A stretch of DNA of 64,000 nucleotides from Govania unica. GTDB taxonomy: Bacteria > Pseudomonadota > Alphaproteobacteria > Sphingomonadales > Govanellaceae. Made by a program: the position numbers and the translations under genes. The stretch is taken from contig NZ_JANWOI010000003.1 in assembly GCF_027920805.1 (NCBI RefSeq), positions 186,001 through 250,000 on the forward strand, given 5' to 3'. The notes under the pieces are model-generated. The model did not search any database and had not been told where the DNA came from. It saw only the letters and a list, made by a program, of their open reading frames with translations. Positions 53,985 to 63,218 of the stretch are shown here, in pieces (positions within the stretch are counted from its first letter, which is position 1; every line of letters begins with the position of its first letter).

Positions 53985-55097
53985 ATGCCGCAGCGCTATC
54001 TCTCTCCTATCGAAGATGTGATCGAGGACGCCCGCAATGGCCGCATGGTCATTCTGGTCGATGATGAGGACCGCGAGAACGAAGGCGATCTTGTCATTCC
54101 GGCCCAGATGGCGACGCCCGATGTCATCAATTTCATGGCCAAGCATGGCCGCGGCCTGATCTGTCTGACCCTGACCGGCGAGCGCACGGAAGAACTTGGC
54201 CTCAGGTCCATGTCGGACAACAACCAGTCGCGCAACCGGACGGCCTTCACGGTCTCGATCGAAGCGCGGGAAGGCATCTCGACCGGAATTTCGGCCCATG
54301 ACCGGGCCCATACCATTTCAGTCGCCATCGACCCGACGCGCGGCAGGAACGATATCGTCTCCCCGGGCCATGTGTTTCCGCTGGTCGCCCGTGATGGCGG
54401 CGTGCTGGTGCGCGCGGGGCATACCGAGGCGGCGGTGGATATCGCCCGGCTTGCGGGGCTCATCCCGGCCGGGGTGATCTGCGAGATCATGAAGGACGAC
54501 GGCACCATGGCGCGGCTGCCGGATCTGGTGGAATTCGCCAAGCTGCATGGCATCAAGGTCGCAACCATCGCCGATCTGATCGCTTACCGCCGCCGCTATG
54601 ATAATCTGGTGACCTGCCGCGCCGAGATGGATTTTGAAAGCCGTCATGGCGGTTCTTTCCGCATGAAGGCCTATGTGACCAAGGTTGACTATGCCGAGCA
54701 TATGGTGCTGGTCAAAGGCGACGTGCGCACCGACGAGCCGGTGCTTGTGCGCATGCACAGCTTTAATGCGCTTGAAGACCTTCTGCATGAAACCGGGCCG
54801 CGCTCGGATCAGTTGGGGCGCGCGCTTGAGATGATTGGCGAAGCCGGGCGGGGGGTTGTGGTGATTATCCGCGATACCCGGCCGACCAGCCTGACAGACC
54901 TGATCCGTCACCGCCTCGGGGAACAGGATCCGGTGCCGCCGGAACTCCGCATGTATGGGATCGGGGCACAGATTCTGCTCGATCTCGGGGTGCAGAAAAT
55001 GGTGCTGCTGTCGAACACCGAGAGACATATCATTGGCCTTGAGGGTTACGGGCTAGAGGTCGTTGAACGACGACCCATCGTGACCCCGAAGGCCTGA
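53985..55097 (+). CDS. ribB: 3,4-dihydroxy-2-butanone 4-phosphate synthase fused to an inactive-looking GTP cyclohydrolase II domain (RibBX type)
   Basis: A 370-residue fusion. The N-terminal DHBP synthase is intact: [60 protein letters not shown] and [14 protein letters not shown]. The C-terminal half has RibA-like flanks ([51 protein letters not shown]). However, the three zinc cysteines of the ECLTGD/LRCDCG region are absent ([15 protein letters not shown] is there instead), and the EGRGIGL catalytic loop reads [11 protein letters not shown]. This matches the RibBX hybrids described in other proteobacteria. A true GTP cyclohydrolase II must lie elsewhere. GAGGA precedes the ATG. Confidence 0.9.
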   Translation: MPQRYLSPIEDVIEDARNGRMVILVDDEDRENEGDLVIPAQMATPDVINFMAKHGRGLICLTLTGERTEELGLRSMSDNNQSRNRTAFTVSIEAREGISTGISAHDRAHTISVAIDPTRGRNDIVSPGHVFPLVARDGGVLVRAGHTEAAVDIARLAGLIPAGVICEIMKDDGTMARLPDLVEFAKLHGIKVATIADLIAYRRRYDNLVTCRAEMDFESRHGGSFRMKAYVTKVDYAEHMVLVKGDVRTDEPVLVRMHSFNALEDLLHETGPRSDQLGRALEMIGEAGRGVVVIIRDTRPTSLTDLIRHRLGEQDPVPPELRMYGIGAQILLDLGVQKMVLLSNTERHIIGLEGYGLEVVERRPIVTPKA

Positions 55098-55113
55098 ACA
55101 ACAGAGCGAGAAC

Positions 55114-55569
55114 ATGACAGAAAAACCCCATTTCCTCATCGTCGAGGCCCGGTTCTATGAGGAACTGGCGGACGAATTGATGCGCGGCGCGGCCGGTGCC
55201 CTGGCGGAAGCCGGCGCCACCTATGACCGTGTGAGCGTGCCGGGCGCGCTTGAAATTCCGGGCGTGATCCGGTTTGCGCTCGATGGCATGGCTGAGGGCG
55301 GCACCCATTATGACGGGTTCGTGGCGCTCGGCACCGTGATCCGGGGCGAGACCTATCATTTTGAAATCGTCAGCAATGAAAGCTCGCGCGGGCTTCAGAA
55401 TCTTGCCGTGCTTGAGGGCGCGGCCATCGGCAACGGCATCCTGACGGTTGAAAATGACGATCAGGCCTGGGTTCGGGCGCGGGTGTCCGACAAGAACAAA
55501 GGTGGCGACGCAGCGCGTGCGGCGCTGGTGATGGTGGCCATGAGACATCGTTTTGTAGGGAATGTCTGA
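55114..55569 (+). CDS. ribH: 6,7-dimethyl-8-ribityllumazine synthase
   Basis: A 151-residue RibH that condenses the RibD-derived pyrimidine with DHBP. It shows [20 protein letters not shown], the substrate loop [35 protein letters not shown] with the catalytic His, and the C-terminal [13 protein letters not shown]. Its end overlaps the nusB start by eight bases, so the rib genes and nusB form one transcript. Confidence 0.96.
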   Translation: MTEKPHFLIVEARFYEELADELMRGAAGALAEAGATYDRVSVPGALEIPGVIRFALDGMAEGGTHYDGFVALGTVIRGETYHFEIVSNESSRGLQNLAVLEGAAIGNGILTVENDDQAWVRARVSDKNKGGDAARAALVMVAMRHRFVGNV

Positions 55570-56056
55570 GATGGAGGACATGCCCGAAAAACAGGCCCCG
55601 AAATCGACCGAAAAGAAAAAAGGCGGGGCGCGCAGCGTGTCGCGTCTTGGTGCCGTGCAGGCGCTGTATCAGCTTGAGCTGACCGGCGGCAATCCGGAGG
55701 CGGTGATCAATGAATTTCTCGATCATTATCTCGGGCAGGATGTGGAGGGTGTGGTCTATGGCCGTCCCGACAAGTCCTTTTTCAAGGATTTGATGCTGGG
55801 GGTTTCCACCAACCGCATTGCGCTCGATGCCGAGATTTCCCGGGTGCTGTCGAACGATTGGCCGCTCGACCGGCTGGCGGCGGTGATCCGCGCCATCCTG
55901 CGTGCCGGGGCTTATGAATTGCGCCACCGTCCCGATGTGCCGACCAAGGCCATTATCAATGAATATGTGGACGTGGCCCACGCGTTTTACAGCGACGCCG
56001 AACCGGGGTTCGTGAACGGCGTGCTTGACCGGTTGGGGCGTGAGCTTAGAGGATAG
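55562..56056 (+). CDS. nusB: Transcription antitermination factor NusB
   Basis: A 164-residue helical protein used in rRNA antitermination. [40 protein letters not shown] and [20 protein letters not shown] are diagnostic, as is the terminal [14 protein letters not shown]. The N-terminal 25 residues are Lys-rich and poorly conserved. It overlaps ribH by eight bases; an ATG three codons downstream is an alternative start. Confidence 0.96.
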   Translation: MSEMEDMPEKQAPKSTEKKKGGARSVSRLGAVQALYQLELTGGNPEAVINEFLDHYLGQDVEGVVYGRPDKSFFKDLMLGVSTNRIALDAEISRVLSNDWPLDRLAAVIRAILRAGAYELRHRPDVPTKAIINEYVDVAHAFYSDAEPGFVNGVLDRLGRELRG

Positions 56057-56060
56057 GCCA

Positions 56061-56308
56061 TGGATTGCCGGGTCGAGCCCGGCAATGACAGTTTAATGTA
56101 ATCACCATGCCCGGGTTAAGCTATTTGTCATGCCCGGGCTTGACCCGGGCATCCAGGGGTGTCGTGGTAGGGTGACTGAAGGGGTGGATTGCCGGGTCGA
56201 GCCCGGCAATGACAGTTTAATGTAATCACTATGCCCGGGTTAATCTATTTGTCATGCCCGGGCTTGACCCGGGTATCCAGGGGTGACGTGGCAGGGTGAC
56301 CGAAGGGC
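56061..56308. repeat. Tandem 124-base duplication of palindromic repeats before thiL
   Basis: The block starting TGGATTGCCGGG at 56061 is repeated from 56185 with few changes. Each copy contains ATTGCCGGG...CCCGGCAAT, a degenerate ATGCCCGGGTTAA, and TCATGCCCGGG...CCCGGGNATCCA (56128-56155 and 56252-56279). The second copy ends just before the thiL ribosome site, so the thiL leader carries these hairpins. Confidence 0.88.
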
Positions 56309-56317
56309 AGGGAACGC

Positions 56318-57313
56318 ATGGCTGAGCAATCCTCTTTGGGTGAATTCGGGGCTATTGCGGCCTATTTCGCGCCGCTTGCCGGGCCTGAGGGGCTTGGGCT
56401 TCTGGATGATGCGGCGCTTTATACGCCGCCGCCGGGGCAGACTTTGGTCCTGACCAAGGACGCCATGGTGGCAGGCGTTCATTTTTTCCCTGACGAGTCT
56501 CCGATGCTGGTGGCGCGCAAGCTCGCGCGGGTCAATCTGTCGGATCTGGCTGCCATGGGGGCGGAGCCGGTTGGTTATCTGCTGGCTGTGGCGGTGCCGA
56601 AAGACAAGGCCGAATACTGGATGAAGGGGCTGGCCGAAGGCTTTGCGCAGGTGCAGATGCTGTTGGACTGGCGGCTTTGGGGCGGCGATACGGTGACCAC
56701 CACGGGGCCGGTGACGCTCAGCATGACGGCTATTGGTACGGTGCCCGAGGGACAGGCCTTGCGGCGGTCTGGGGCTCGGGCCGGGGACCGGGTGTTTGTG
56801 TCCGGCACCATTGGCGATGCGGCGCTTGGATTGTTGCAGCGGCAGGGCAAGCTTGGGCAGCTGCCTCAGGAGGCGGCGGATTTTCTGCGTCAAAGGCTGT
56901 GTCTGCCGAACCCGCGGCTTGGTCTGGGAGTGGCGTTGCGCGGGCTGGCCCATGCGGCGCAGGACGTGTCGGATGGCCTCGCGGCCGATCTTGGACATCT
57001 GGCGGCGGCCTCGGGACTCGCCGCGAGAATCACTCTGGAGCGCATTCCTCAGTCGGCGGCGGCGCGAGAGGTTATGGACAGTTTCCCCGAGCTGAAGCCG
57101 CAGATTTTCGCCGGCGACGATTATGAGCTTTTGTTCACCGTGGCCCCCGACCGCGTCGCGGCGGTGGCGGCGCTCAGCCGGGACTTGAACCTGGCCCTGA
57201 CAGACATTGGTGAGATGTGTGATCCCGCGACGGTTGACTGGACCGGGGTTCGTCTGTTTCATGAAGACGGGTCGGCGGCTGAGGAGGCCATTGGCGGGTA
57301 TCGTCATTTTTAA
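56318..57313 (+). CDS. thiL: Thiamine-monophosphate kinase
   Basis: A 331-residue kinase that makes thiamine diphosphate. ALYTPPPGQTLVLTKDAMVA, the metal-binding VGRVNLSDLAAMGAEPVGYL-like segment (here LARVNLSDLAAMGAEP), WGGDTVTTTGPVTLSMTAIG and AQDVSDGLAADLGHLA are diagnostic. AGGGA precedes the ATG. The FliL-like gene begins immediately at the stop (TAAATG), so the two are coupled. Confidence 0.96.
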   Translation: MAEQSSLGEFGAIAAYFAPLAGPEGLGLLDDAALYTPPPGQTLVLTKDAMVAGVHFFPDESPMLVARKLARVNLSDLAAMGAEPVGYLLAVAVPKDKAEYWMKGLAEGFAQVQMLLDWRLWGGDTVTTTGPVTLSMTAIGTVPEGQALRRSGARAGDRVFVSGTIGDAALGLLQRQGKLGQLPQEAADFLRQRLCLPNPRLGLGVALRGLAHAAQDVSDGLAADLGHLAAASGLAARITLERIPQSAAAREVMDSFPELKPQIFAGDDYELLFTVAPDRVAAVAALSRDLNLALTDIGEMCDPATVDWTGVRLFHEDGSAAEEAIGGYRHF

Positions 57314-57820
57314 ATGGGGTCGGGCGTGAGTGACGAGGACAAAGACAAGAGCGGCGGGGTGGTGAGACCTCGCGGCCTGAAAAAATTGCTGCTGGGTCTG
57401 GTCGTCGGTCTTTTGCTCGGTGGCGGTGGGGCGGCCGGTTTTTTTCTGTTTCTGCAACCGAAGCCCGCGGCGGTGGCACCTCAGCCGGAGGCCGCGAAAC
57501 CGGTGTTGGAAGCTGTCTTTGTTAAACTCGACCGGCTGTCTGCGCCGGTGATTTCCGGCGATGTGGTCCTCGGCTATATGCTGTTCGATCTGTCGCTTGA
57601 GGTTAAGAAGGCCAGTGATGAATTGCTGGTGGTGAAACGCCTGCCGGCGCTCCGCGCGGCCTTCCTTCGGGAGGTTACGTCAACCTCGATCGGCAAGCCC
57701 GATCAGCCCTTTGTGGTTGATTATGATGGCCTCACCGGCCGCCTCAAAGAGGTAGCGAATCGGGAACTCGGGCAGGGCGTGCTGTCCCGTGTCCTCGTAG
57801 TGCAGACCACGCGGATCTAG
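57314..57820 (+). CDS. FliL-like single-pass membrane protein
   Basis: A 168-residue protein: charged cytoplasmic N-terminus, one membrane helix near residues 26-47 ([20 protein letters not shown]), a Pro/Ala linker, and a periplasmic domain. The periplasmic part contains VVKRLPALRAAFLREVTSTS and a terminal SRVLVVQTTRI, which resembles the C-terminal part of FliL, the flagellar stator-associated protein. Similarity is by pattern, so I keep it tentative. It directly abuts thiL and is followed by a terminator; motA lies 18 kb away. Confidence 0.55.
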   Translation: MGSGVSDEDKDKSGGVVRPRGLKKLLLGLVVGLLLGGGGAAGFFLFLQPKPAAVAPQPEAAKPVLEAVFVKLDRLSAPVISGDVVLGYMLFDLSLEVKKASDELLVVKRLPALRAAFLREVTSTSIGKPDQPFVVDYDGLTGRLKEVANRELGQGVLSRVLVVQTTRI

Positions 57821-57861
57821 TCACTTTTCCAAATAACCATATGAACCATAGAGTTTGACGG

Positions 57862-57892
57862 CGGGCTTCATGTTGTGCATGAGGCCCGTTTT
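57862..57892 (+). terminator. Intrinsic terminator after the FliL-like gene
   Basis: CGGGCTTCATG (57862-57872) pairs with CATGAGGCCCG (57878-57888) over 11 positions including one wobble, with loop TTGTG and a following TTTT. It ends the nusB-thiL-FliL transcript before hppA. Confidence 0.78.
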
Positions 57893-58068
57893 GGCTGTCT
57901 TGCGCCTGCCATTCGACTATGCCTAGAGTTTTGAAACCGGAGGGGACCGGGATAACAGGGGGGGAAATCCAAATACCTTCACAATAAGGCCCCAGATACC
58001 GCGGCCCGGAACTGTCGTTTCGGACCACGTGGACCTATCGGGATTTTTACAGAAAGGGTTTTGGTTTC

Positions 58069-60156
58069 ATGTTGATTGCGAGTGTCTTGAACTTAACGAT
58101 CGTTGCGGGGCTGATCGCCGTCCTTTACGGAGTGATCACCGCCCGTGCCGTTCTGTCGGCTTCGCCGGGGAACGCACGCATGCAGGAGGTCGCGGCCGCC
58201 ATTCAGGAAGGCGCCAGGGCTTACCTCAACCGCCAGTATACGACGATCGCTATTGTTGGCGTTGTTGTTGCTATCATTCTGTTTGTGGTGCTGGGGAAAT
58301 ATCCGGCCATCGGATTCGTGATCGGGTCTGTGTTGTCGGGCGCGACCGGATATATCGGCATGAATGTCTCGGTGCGCGCCAATGTGCGCACGGCTGAGGC
58401 GTCGCGGCACGGATTGCAGAAGGGGCTCGATCTCGCCTTCAAATCGGGGGCGGTGACGGGGATGCTGGTGGCCGGGCTCGCGCTTCTGGGCGTGGCGGGC
58501 TATTACGCCACATTGACCCGTATGGGCATATCTGGCCGTCCGCTTGTGAATGCGCTGGTTGCGCTTGGCTTCGGGGCTTCGCTGATTTCCATCTTCGCCC
58601 GGCTTGGCGGCGGGATCTTCACCAAGGGCGCCGATGTGGGCGCTGATCTCGTCGGCAAGGTCGAGGCGGGCATTCCTGAGGATGACCCACGCAACCCGGC
58701 GGTGATTGCTGACAATGTGGGCGATAATGTCGGCGACTGCGCCGGGATGGCGGCCGATCTTTTTGAAACCTATGCGGTGACTACGGTCGCCACCATGGTT
58801 CTCGCCTCGATCTTTTTCGCGGGGCATGCGGGCCTTGAGGCGATCATGGTCTATCCGCTGGCCATTTGCGGAATCTGCATTCTGACCTCGATCATCGGCA
58901 CCTGGTTCGTGCGGTTGGGGAAAAGCCAGAACATCATGGGGGCGCTTTACAAGGGCTTTATCGCCTGCGCGGTGCTGTCGGTTCCGGCGATCTATCTGGT
59001 GACGCGCGAGACCATCGGCTTTGGCGATATCGCCATGGTCGGCGAGCATATGGTCACCGGCATGAAGCTGTTTTATTGCGCTGTCGTCGGGCTGGTGGTG
59101 ACTGGGCTTTTGGTCTGGGTGACGGAATATTACACCGGCACCAATTATCGGCCGGTGCAGAGCGTGGCCAAGGCCTCGACCACGGGGCATGGCACCAACA
59201 TCATTCAGGGGCTCGCGGTGTCCATGGAGGCGACGGCGGTGCCGGCGCTTGTCATCGTTACCGGGATTATTGTCACCTTCACGCTTGCCGGATTGTTCGG
59301 GCTTGCGGTGGCGGTGACCTCCATGCTGGCGCTGGCCGGGATGGTGGTGGCGCTCGATGCCTATGGGCCGGTCACCGACAACGCAGGCGGCATTGCCGAG
59401 ATGGCGGGGCTTGATAAGGACGTGCGCAAGGTCACCGATGCCCTGGATGCCGTTGGCAACACCACCAAGGCCGTGACCAAGGGCTATGCCATCGGTTCGG
59501 CCGGGCTTGGGGCGTTGGTGCTCTTTGCCGCTTATACCGAGGATCTGAAGACCTATTTCTCCCATGTGGACGTCAATTTTGAACTTGGCAATCCTTATGT
59601 GGTGGTCGGGCTGTTGCTTGGCGGATTGCTGCCTTATCTATTCGGGGCCATGGGCATGACGGCGGTCGGCCGGGCTGCCGGATCGGTGGTGGTGGAAGTG
59701 CGCCGCCAGTTCAAGGAAATCCCCGGGATCATGGAAGGCACCGCCAAGCCGGACTATGGCCGGGCGGTGGATCTGCTGACCAAGGCGGCGATCAAGGAGA
59801 TGATCATCCCGTCCTTGCTGCCGGTGCTCGCGCCGGTGGTGCTTTATTTCGTCATCAATGCCATCGCCGGGCAGGGCAATGCCTTTGCCGCAGTCGGCGC
59901 TATGCTGATGGGCGTGATCGTCACCGGGCTGTTCGTCGCCATTTCCATGACGGCGGGCGGCGGCGCATGGGATAACGCCAAGAAATATATCGAGGACGGT
60001 CACTATGGCGGCAAGGGCTCGGAGGCCCACAAGGCCGCTGTGACCGGGGACACGGTGGGTGATCCTTATAAGGACACGGCCGGTCCGGCGGTCAATCCGA
60101 TGATCAAGATCACCAATATTGTGGCGCTCTTGCTGTTGGCCGCCTTGTCGCATTAG
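58069..60156 (+). CDS. hppA: Membrane-bound proton-translocating pyrophosphatase, K+-independent type
   Basis: A 695-residue H+-PPase with about 16 membrane helices. The catalytic [20 protein letters not shown] and [20 protein letters not shown] carry the magnesium-pyrophosphate ligands, and [18 protein letters not shown] and [20 protein letters not shown] are conserved. The residue that fixes potassium dependence is Lys in the [10 protein letters not shown] stretch, the K+-independent subtype. It pumps protons using pyrophosphate released by biosynthesis. It stands alone, with a terminator before and a repeat-filled gap after. Confidence 0.96.
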   Translation: MLIASVLNLTIVAGLIAVLYGVITARAVLSASPGNARMQEVAAAIQEGARAYLNRQYTTIAIVGVVVAIILFVVLGKYPAIGFVIGSVLSGATGYIGMNVSVRANVRTAEASRHGLQKGLDLAFKSGAVTGMLVAGLALLGVAGYYATLTRMGISGRPLVNALVALGFGASLISIFARLGGGIFTKGADVGADLVGKVEAGIPEDDPRNPAVIADNVGDNVGDCAGMAADLFETYAVTTVATMVLASIFFAGHAGLEAIMVYPLAICGICILTSIIGTWFVRLGKSQNIMGALYKGFIACAVLSVPAIYLVTRETIGFGDIAMVGEHMVTGMKLFYCAVVGLVVTGLLVWVTEYYTGTNYRPVQSVAKASTTGHGTNIIQGLAVSMEATAVPALVIVTGIIVTFTLAGLFGLAVAVTSMLALAGMVVALDAYGPVTDNAGGIAEMAGLDKDVRKVTDALDAVGNTTKAVTKGYAIGSAGLGALVLFAAYTEDLKTYFSHVDVNFELGNPYVVVGLLLGGLLPYLFGAMGMTAVGRAAGSVVVEVRRQFKEIPGIMEGTAKPDYGRAVDLLTKAAIKEMIIPSLLPVLAPVVLYFVINAIAGQGNAFAAVGAMLMGVIVTGLFVAISMTAGGGAWDNAKKYIEDGHYGGKGSEAHKAAVTGDTVGDPYKDTAGPAVNPMIKITNIVALLLLAALSH

Positions 60157-60295
60157 GACGGGCGGAGAGATGGATACGCGGGTCACGCCCGCGTAGGACA
60201 GGTTTTTAAAATGTCATTGCCGGGCTTGATCCGGCAATCCATTGCCTGGGGCTGAAAGTCGTCTCATTGCGGGCCTCCTCGGGAGGGCTGCCTCA

Positions 60296-60331
60296 AATAA
60301 AGCCGCTTATCTGTTGATGGGCGGCTTTATT
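60296..60331. terminator. Terminator-like hairpin, copy 1, downstream of hppA
   Basis: AATAAAGCCGC and GCGGCTTTATT form an 11-base stem around a 14-base loop. It is one of three related hairpins in this gap and may serve hppA. Confidence 0.55.
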
Positions 60332-60804
60332 GTTGGGAATTTTGCTGTCGGGGGGGCGGAAAATGGGAGGCGTGGTGGCTCTCGACCGTCATCGCGAGCC
60401 GGGTTAGCGGCGTGGCGATCCAGGCTTTTCTTGGGTGGAGAGACTGGATTGCTTCGGCTTTGCCTCGCAATGACGGGTGGTTGGCGGCTTGTGGGGGTGT
60501 CAAAAAAGTCGTGTGCTTTGTTGCATTAAGACGGGCGGAGAGATGGATACGCGGGTCAGGCCCGCGTATGACAGGTTTTTTTTAAATGTCATTGCCGGGC
60601 TTGACCCGGCAATCCATTGTTTCGGTGTTGAAAAAGCCACCTGTCTCGGAGCAGATGATTCACAGGTCTTTCGAGGCTGAAGATTAGACAGGCAGCCGTT
60701 CGCATTGAGGAGGGCTGCAGGCCCGTCTCGAAATGCGGGATCATTATGGTCCTTCGAGACGGCCCTTCGGGCCTCCTCAGGACGAACGGAGGTGGGGTGC
60801 ATCA

Positions 60805-60840
60805 AACAAAGCCGCTTATCTTTTGATGAGCGGCTTTGTT
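60805..60840. terminator. Terminator-like hairpin, copy 2
   Basis: AACAAAGCCGCT and AGCGGCTTTGTT form a perfect 12-base stem. It shares loop and flanks with the other two copies at 60296 and 61012. Confidence 0.5.
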
Positions 60841-61011
60841 GTTGGGAATTTTGCTGTCGGGTGGGTGGTAGATGGAGGTGTGATGGCTCTGGATCGTCAT
60901 CGCGAGCCGCGCTAGCGGCGTGGCGATCCAGGCTTTTCTTGGGTGGAGAGACTGGATTGCTTCGGCTTTGCCTCACAATGACGGGTGGTTGGCGGCTTGT
61001 GGGGGCAACAA

Positions 61012-61040
61012 AAAAGCCGCTCGTTTGATGAGCGGCTTTT
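61012..61040 (-). terminator. Intrinsic terminator after bamE
   Basis: AAAAGCCGCTC and GAGCGGCTTTT form a perfect 11-base stem around seven bases, 12 bases after the bamE stop, with a T-run on the minus strand. It is probably the original from which the two upstream copies were duplicated. Confidence 0.8.
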
Positions 61041-61051
61041 GTTTGTTGGGG

Positions 61052-61540
61052 TTAGCGACCGCCGCCGCCGCCGGCGCCGGCTGGGCCGCCGGCTGCTCCG
61101 CCGCCGCCGCTGAAGCGGCCGATGTTGCCGAAAATTTGTTCCCAGAAGCCGAGTTCACGGCCGCGACTTGGGGTTTTGTCGCTGCTTGGGGAAATGCTGC
61201 GGGCTTCGGATAGCGGGATTTTCGAGACGGTCGAGACCACGCCCTTATCGTTGAAGGCAACCTCGACCACCTGACCTTCGATGGTCTTGGGGCGGAAGAA
61301 GGCGACTTCTTCGGTGGTGCGCGAGACGTAGTACCAGCGCTGGTTGTCGAACATGCTGGAGAGCGAGGGGCTCCCGAGCATCTGACGTACCGAGGTCTGA
61401 TCGTCGACGCCCGGCTGGATCGCGGAGATCAGCCGTTCCTCGGGAATATAGCCCCGATTGTTGACGGTCGGAGAGCAAGCCGAAACACCGGCGAAGAGCG
61501 CCAGAAGAGACAGGCCGGTTAACACGGGTTTCAGGGGCAT
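61052..61540 (-). CDS. bamE: Outer-membrane assembly lipoprotein BamE (SmpA/OmlA)
   Basis: A 162-residue lipoprotein with signal sequence ending in GVSAC, so lipidated on that cysteine. The folded domain (NRGYIPEERLISAIQPGVDD, QTSVRQMLGSPSLSSMFDNQ, RWYYVSRTTEEVAFFRPKTI) is the BamE/SmpA fold that stabilises the BamA-BamD interaction. The C-terminal tail is Gly/Ala-rich and atypical (GGGGAAGGPAGAGGGGGR). It is divergent from the bc1 chaperone gene with a 210-base gap. Confidence 0.93.
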   Translation of the reverse strand: MPLKPVLTGLSLLALFAGVSACSPTVNNRGYIPEERLISAIQPGVDDQTSVRQMLGSPSLSSMFDNQRWYYVSRTTEEVAFFRPKTIEGQVVEVAFNDKGVVSTVSKIPLSEARSISPSSDKTPSRGRELGFWEQIFGNIGRFSGGGGAAGGPAGAGGGGGR

Positions 61541-61750
61541 ACTTCTATCCGCACACTCAGGAGGCCTACTGGTGGTACACTGTGGCTTGAGCCGGACCGC
61601 ATCGAGAATTGCGCCGCGGGGTCCATCATGGTACCTGACGTGCTCGAAACATAGGCGCGGGCCCGGTGATCTGTCAATGTGATGCAGGTCGGAACTGGGG
61701 TTTGCGAGCGTTTAAAATCAAATGACTGTACTACGAGAAGGGCGGGCAGC

Positions 61751-62341
61751 GTGATTTCTTGGTTCAAATCCTTCTTTTCCCGCGAGCGGGACCGGGCGGC
61801 GCATGATCTTTATGTGGCGGCGGTCGATCAGGCGCGGACCCCGGATTTTTATCTCACGGGGGGCGTGGCCGACAGCCTTGACGGGCGATTCGATCTGATT
61901 GCTTTCCATCTGTGGCTTCTGGTCACGCGGCTCCATCACCCGGCAGCGGGGGAGGAGGGCCTGACCGCCAAGGCCCATAACCTTGAGGAAAAGCTTCTGG
62001 AGGTTCATTTCGATGATATGGACCAGGGCTTGCGGGAAATGGGCGTCGGCGATCTGGGCGTCGGCAAGCGGATCAAAGTCATGGCGCAGGCCTTTTATGG
62101 CCGGGTCGGGGCCTATGATGCGGCCTATGCCACGAGTGAAGCGGGCGGTGGCTCGGATGAGTTCCGCGCGGCCCTCGCGCGCAATGTTTATCGGGATGCG
62201 GTGCCGTCAGACGCGGCGCTCGGCTGGTTGACGGACTATGCCATTGCTGCACGGCGGGAGATGGCGGCGCAACCGCTTGAGGCGCTGATGCAGGGCCGGG
62301 TGCGGTTTCCGGCGCCTGGTAAGTTAGAGGAGACGGTGTGA
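61751..62341 (+). CDS. Ubiquinol-cytochrome c chaperone family protein (CBP3-like)
   Basis: About 196 residues from a GTG start preceded by GAAGGGCGGG. An in-frame ATG 24 codons earlier is possible but the upstream residues do not look like the family. DLYVAAVDQARTPDFYLTGG, DSLDGRFDLIAFHLWLLVTR, DDMDQGLREMGVGDLGVGKR and RIKVMAQAFYGRVGAYDAAY fit the CBP3/UQCC1 family that helps assemble cytochrome bc1. Its stop overlaps the start of the DUF177 gene by one base. Confidence 0.9.
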   Translation: MISWFKSFFSRERDRAAHDLYVAAVDQARTPDFYLTGGVADSLDGRFDLIAFHLWLLVTRLHHPAAGEEGLTAKAHNLEEKLLEVHFDDMDQGLREMGVGDLGVGKRIKVMAQAFYGRVGAYDAAYATSEAGGGSDEFRAALARNVYRDAVPSDAALGWLTDYAIAARREMAAQPLEALMQGRVRFPAPGKLEETV

Positions 62342-62901
62342 TGAGCACAGAACATAAACCGGCACAGGGTCCTTATGAATTCAGCCGCACGGTGGCGGTC
62401 TATGATGTTCGGGACGGCGGTCTGCGCCTTGGAATCGTGGCCGATCCGCGGGAGTGCGTGGCCATGGCGCGGCGCTTCGAGGTTCTTGGTCTGGCCAATG
62501 TGAAGGCCGAACTGCGGTTGATGCCGCTTGAGGGCGGGGATATCCTGCTTGAAGGCCGGGCCGAGGCCCAGGCGGAGCAGGCCTGCATCGTCACCGGCGA
62601 ACCGGTGAAGAGTACCATTGCTTCCGAGTTCTCGGTGCGTTATATCTCCCCGGGCATTGGAACCGAGAGTTTTGAAGATGAAGACTTCGACGTTCTAGGA
62701 GAAGATACTGAGCCGCTGCCTGCCGATGTGATTGATGTCGGCGAGGTGGTGACCCAGTATCTGTCACTGGCTATTGATCCTTATCCCCGCAAGCCGGGAG
62801 CCGTCAGCGGTGTGGTTGAATTGACCCCCGAAGGCGTTGTTCCCAGCACTGAGCGCGCAAATCCGTTTGATGCACTCAAGAAATTGCAAGAGAAGGGTTG
62901 A
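62341..62901 (+). CDS. DUF177 (YceD-family) 23S rRNA accumulation protein
   Basis: A 186-residue protein of the YceD/DUF177 family, which is linked to 23S rRNA and ribosome levels. The conserved cysteine-containing segment is EQACIVTGEPVKSTIASEFS, followed by acidic stretches and DVIDVGEVVTQYLSLAIDPY. It almost always lies upstream of rpmF, as here, 88 bases before it, and is coupled to the bc1 chaperone by a one-base overlap. Confidence 0.92.
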   Translation: MSTEHKPAQGPYEFSRTVAVYDVRDGGLRLGIVADPRECVAMARRFEVLGLANVKAELRLMPLEGGDILLEGRAEAQAEQACIVTGEPVKSTIASEFSVRYISPGIGTESFEDEDFDVLGEDTEPLPADVIDVGEVVTQYLSLAIDPYPRKPGAVSGVVELTPEGVVPSTERANPFDALKKLQEKG

Positions 62902-62989
62902 AGGGCGGACAGAAATCGCTATGTTCGTCCGCTTGAAATGCTGAATGATTTCGGGCTTTCGCCCAATTTAACACGGACTTAGAAGAACC

Positions 62990-63175
62990 ATGGCTGTTCC
63001 GAAGAGAAAAACATCCCCGTCCCGCCGCAATATGCGCCGTTCGCACGACGCATTGAAGGCGACGATCAACCAGGATTGCCCGAACTGCGGTGAGCTGAAG
63101 CTGCCGCATCATGTTTGTGGCTCCTGCGGCTATTACGACGGCCGTGAAGTGGTCGGTTCGTCGGACGTTGCGTAA
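62990..63175 (+). CDS. rpmF: 50S ribosomal protein L32
   Basis: A 61-residue L32: [20 protein letters not shown], then the zinc ribbon [20 protein letters not shown] with two CxxC pairs, so this is the zinc-binding form. It follows DUF177 and precedes plsX, the standard proteobacterial order. Confidence 0.98.
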   Translation: MAVPKRKTSPSRRNMRRSHDALKATINQDCPNCGELKLPHHVCGSCGYYDGREVVGSSDVA

Positions 63176-63218
63176 ACATTCAGCGGGCGGAGGCCGTTAG
63201 GCCAGCCGGAGGCGTTCC

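Larger units (their letters stand above)
60157..61011. repeat. Repeat mosaic between hppA and bamE
   Basis: No gene is visible in this gap. GGCGGAGAGATGGATACGCGGG with its CCCGCGTA partner, then TGTCATTGCCGGG...CCGGCAATCCA, occurs at 60161-60241 and again at 60532-60616. The CGTCATCGCGAGCC...CGCAATGACG pair occurs at 60387-60475 and 60895-60983. A block with AATTTTGCTGTCGGG and the terminator-like stem occurs at about 60296-60505 and 60805-61013. A further family, TTCGAGACGGCCCTTCGGGC...CTCAGGACGAACGG, lies at 60752-60789. Confidence 0.85.

Noticed and set aside
58093-59565. 490-codon open frame on the minus strand
   Set aside because: It is the complement of hppA, with composition typical of a shadow frame.
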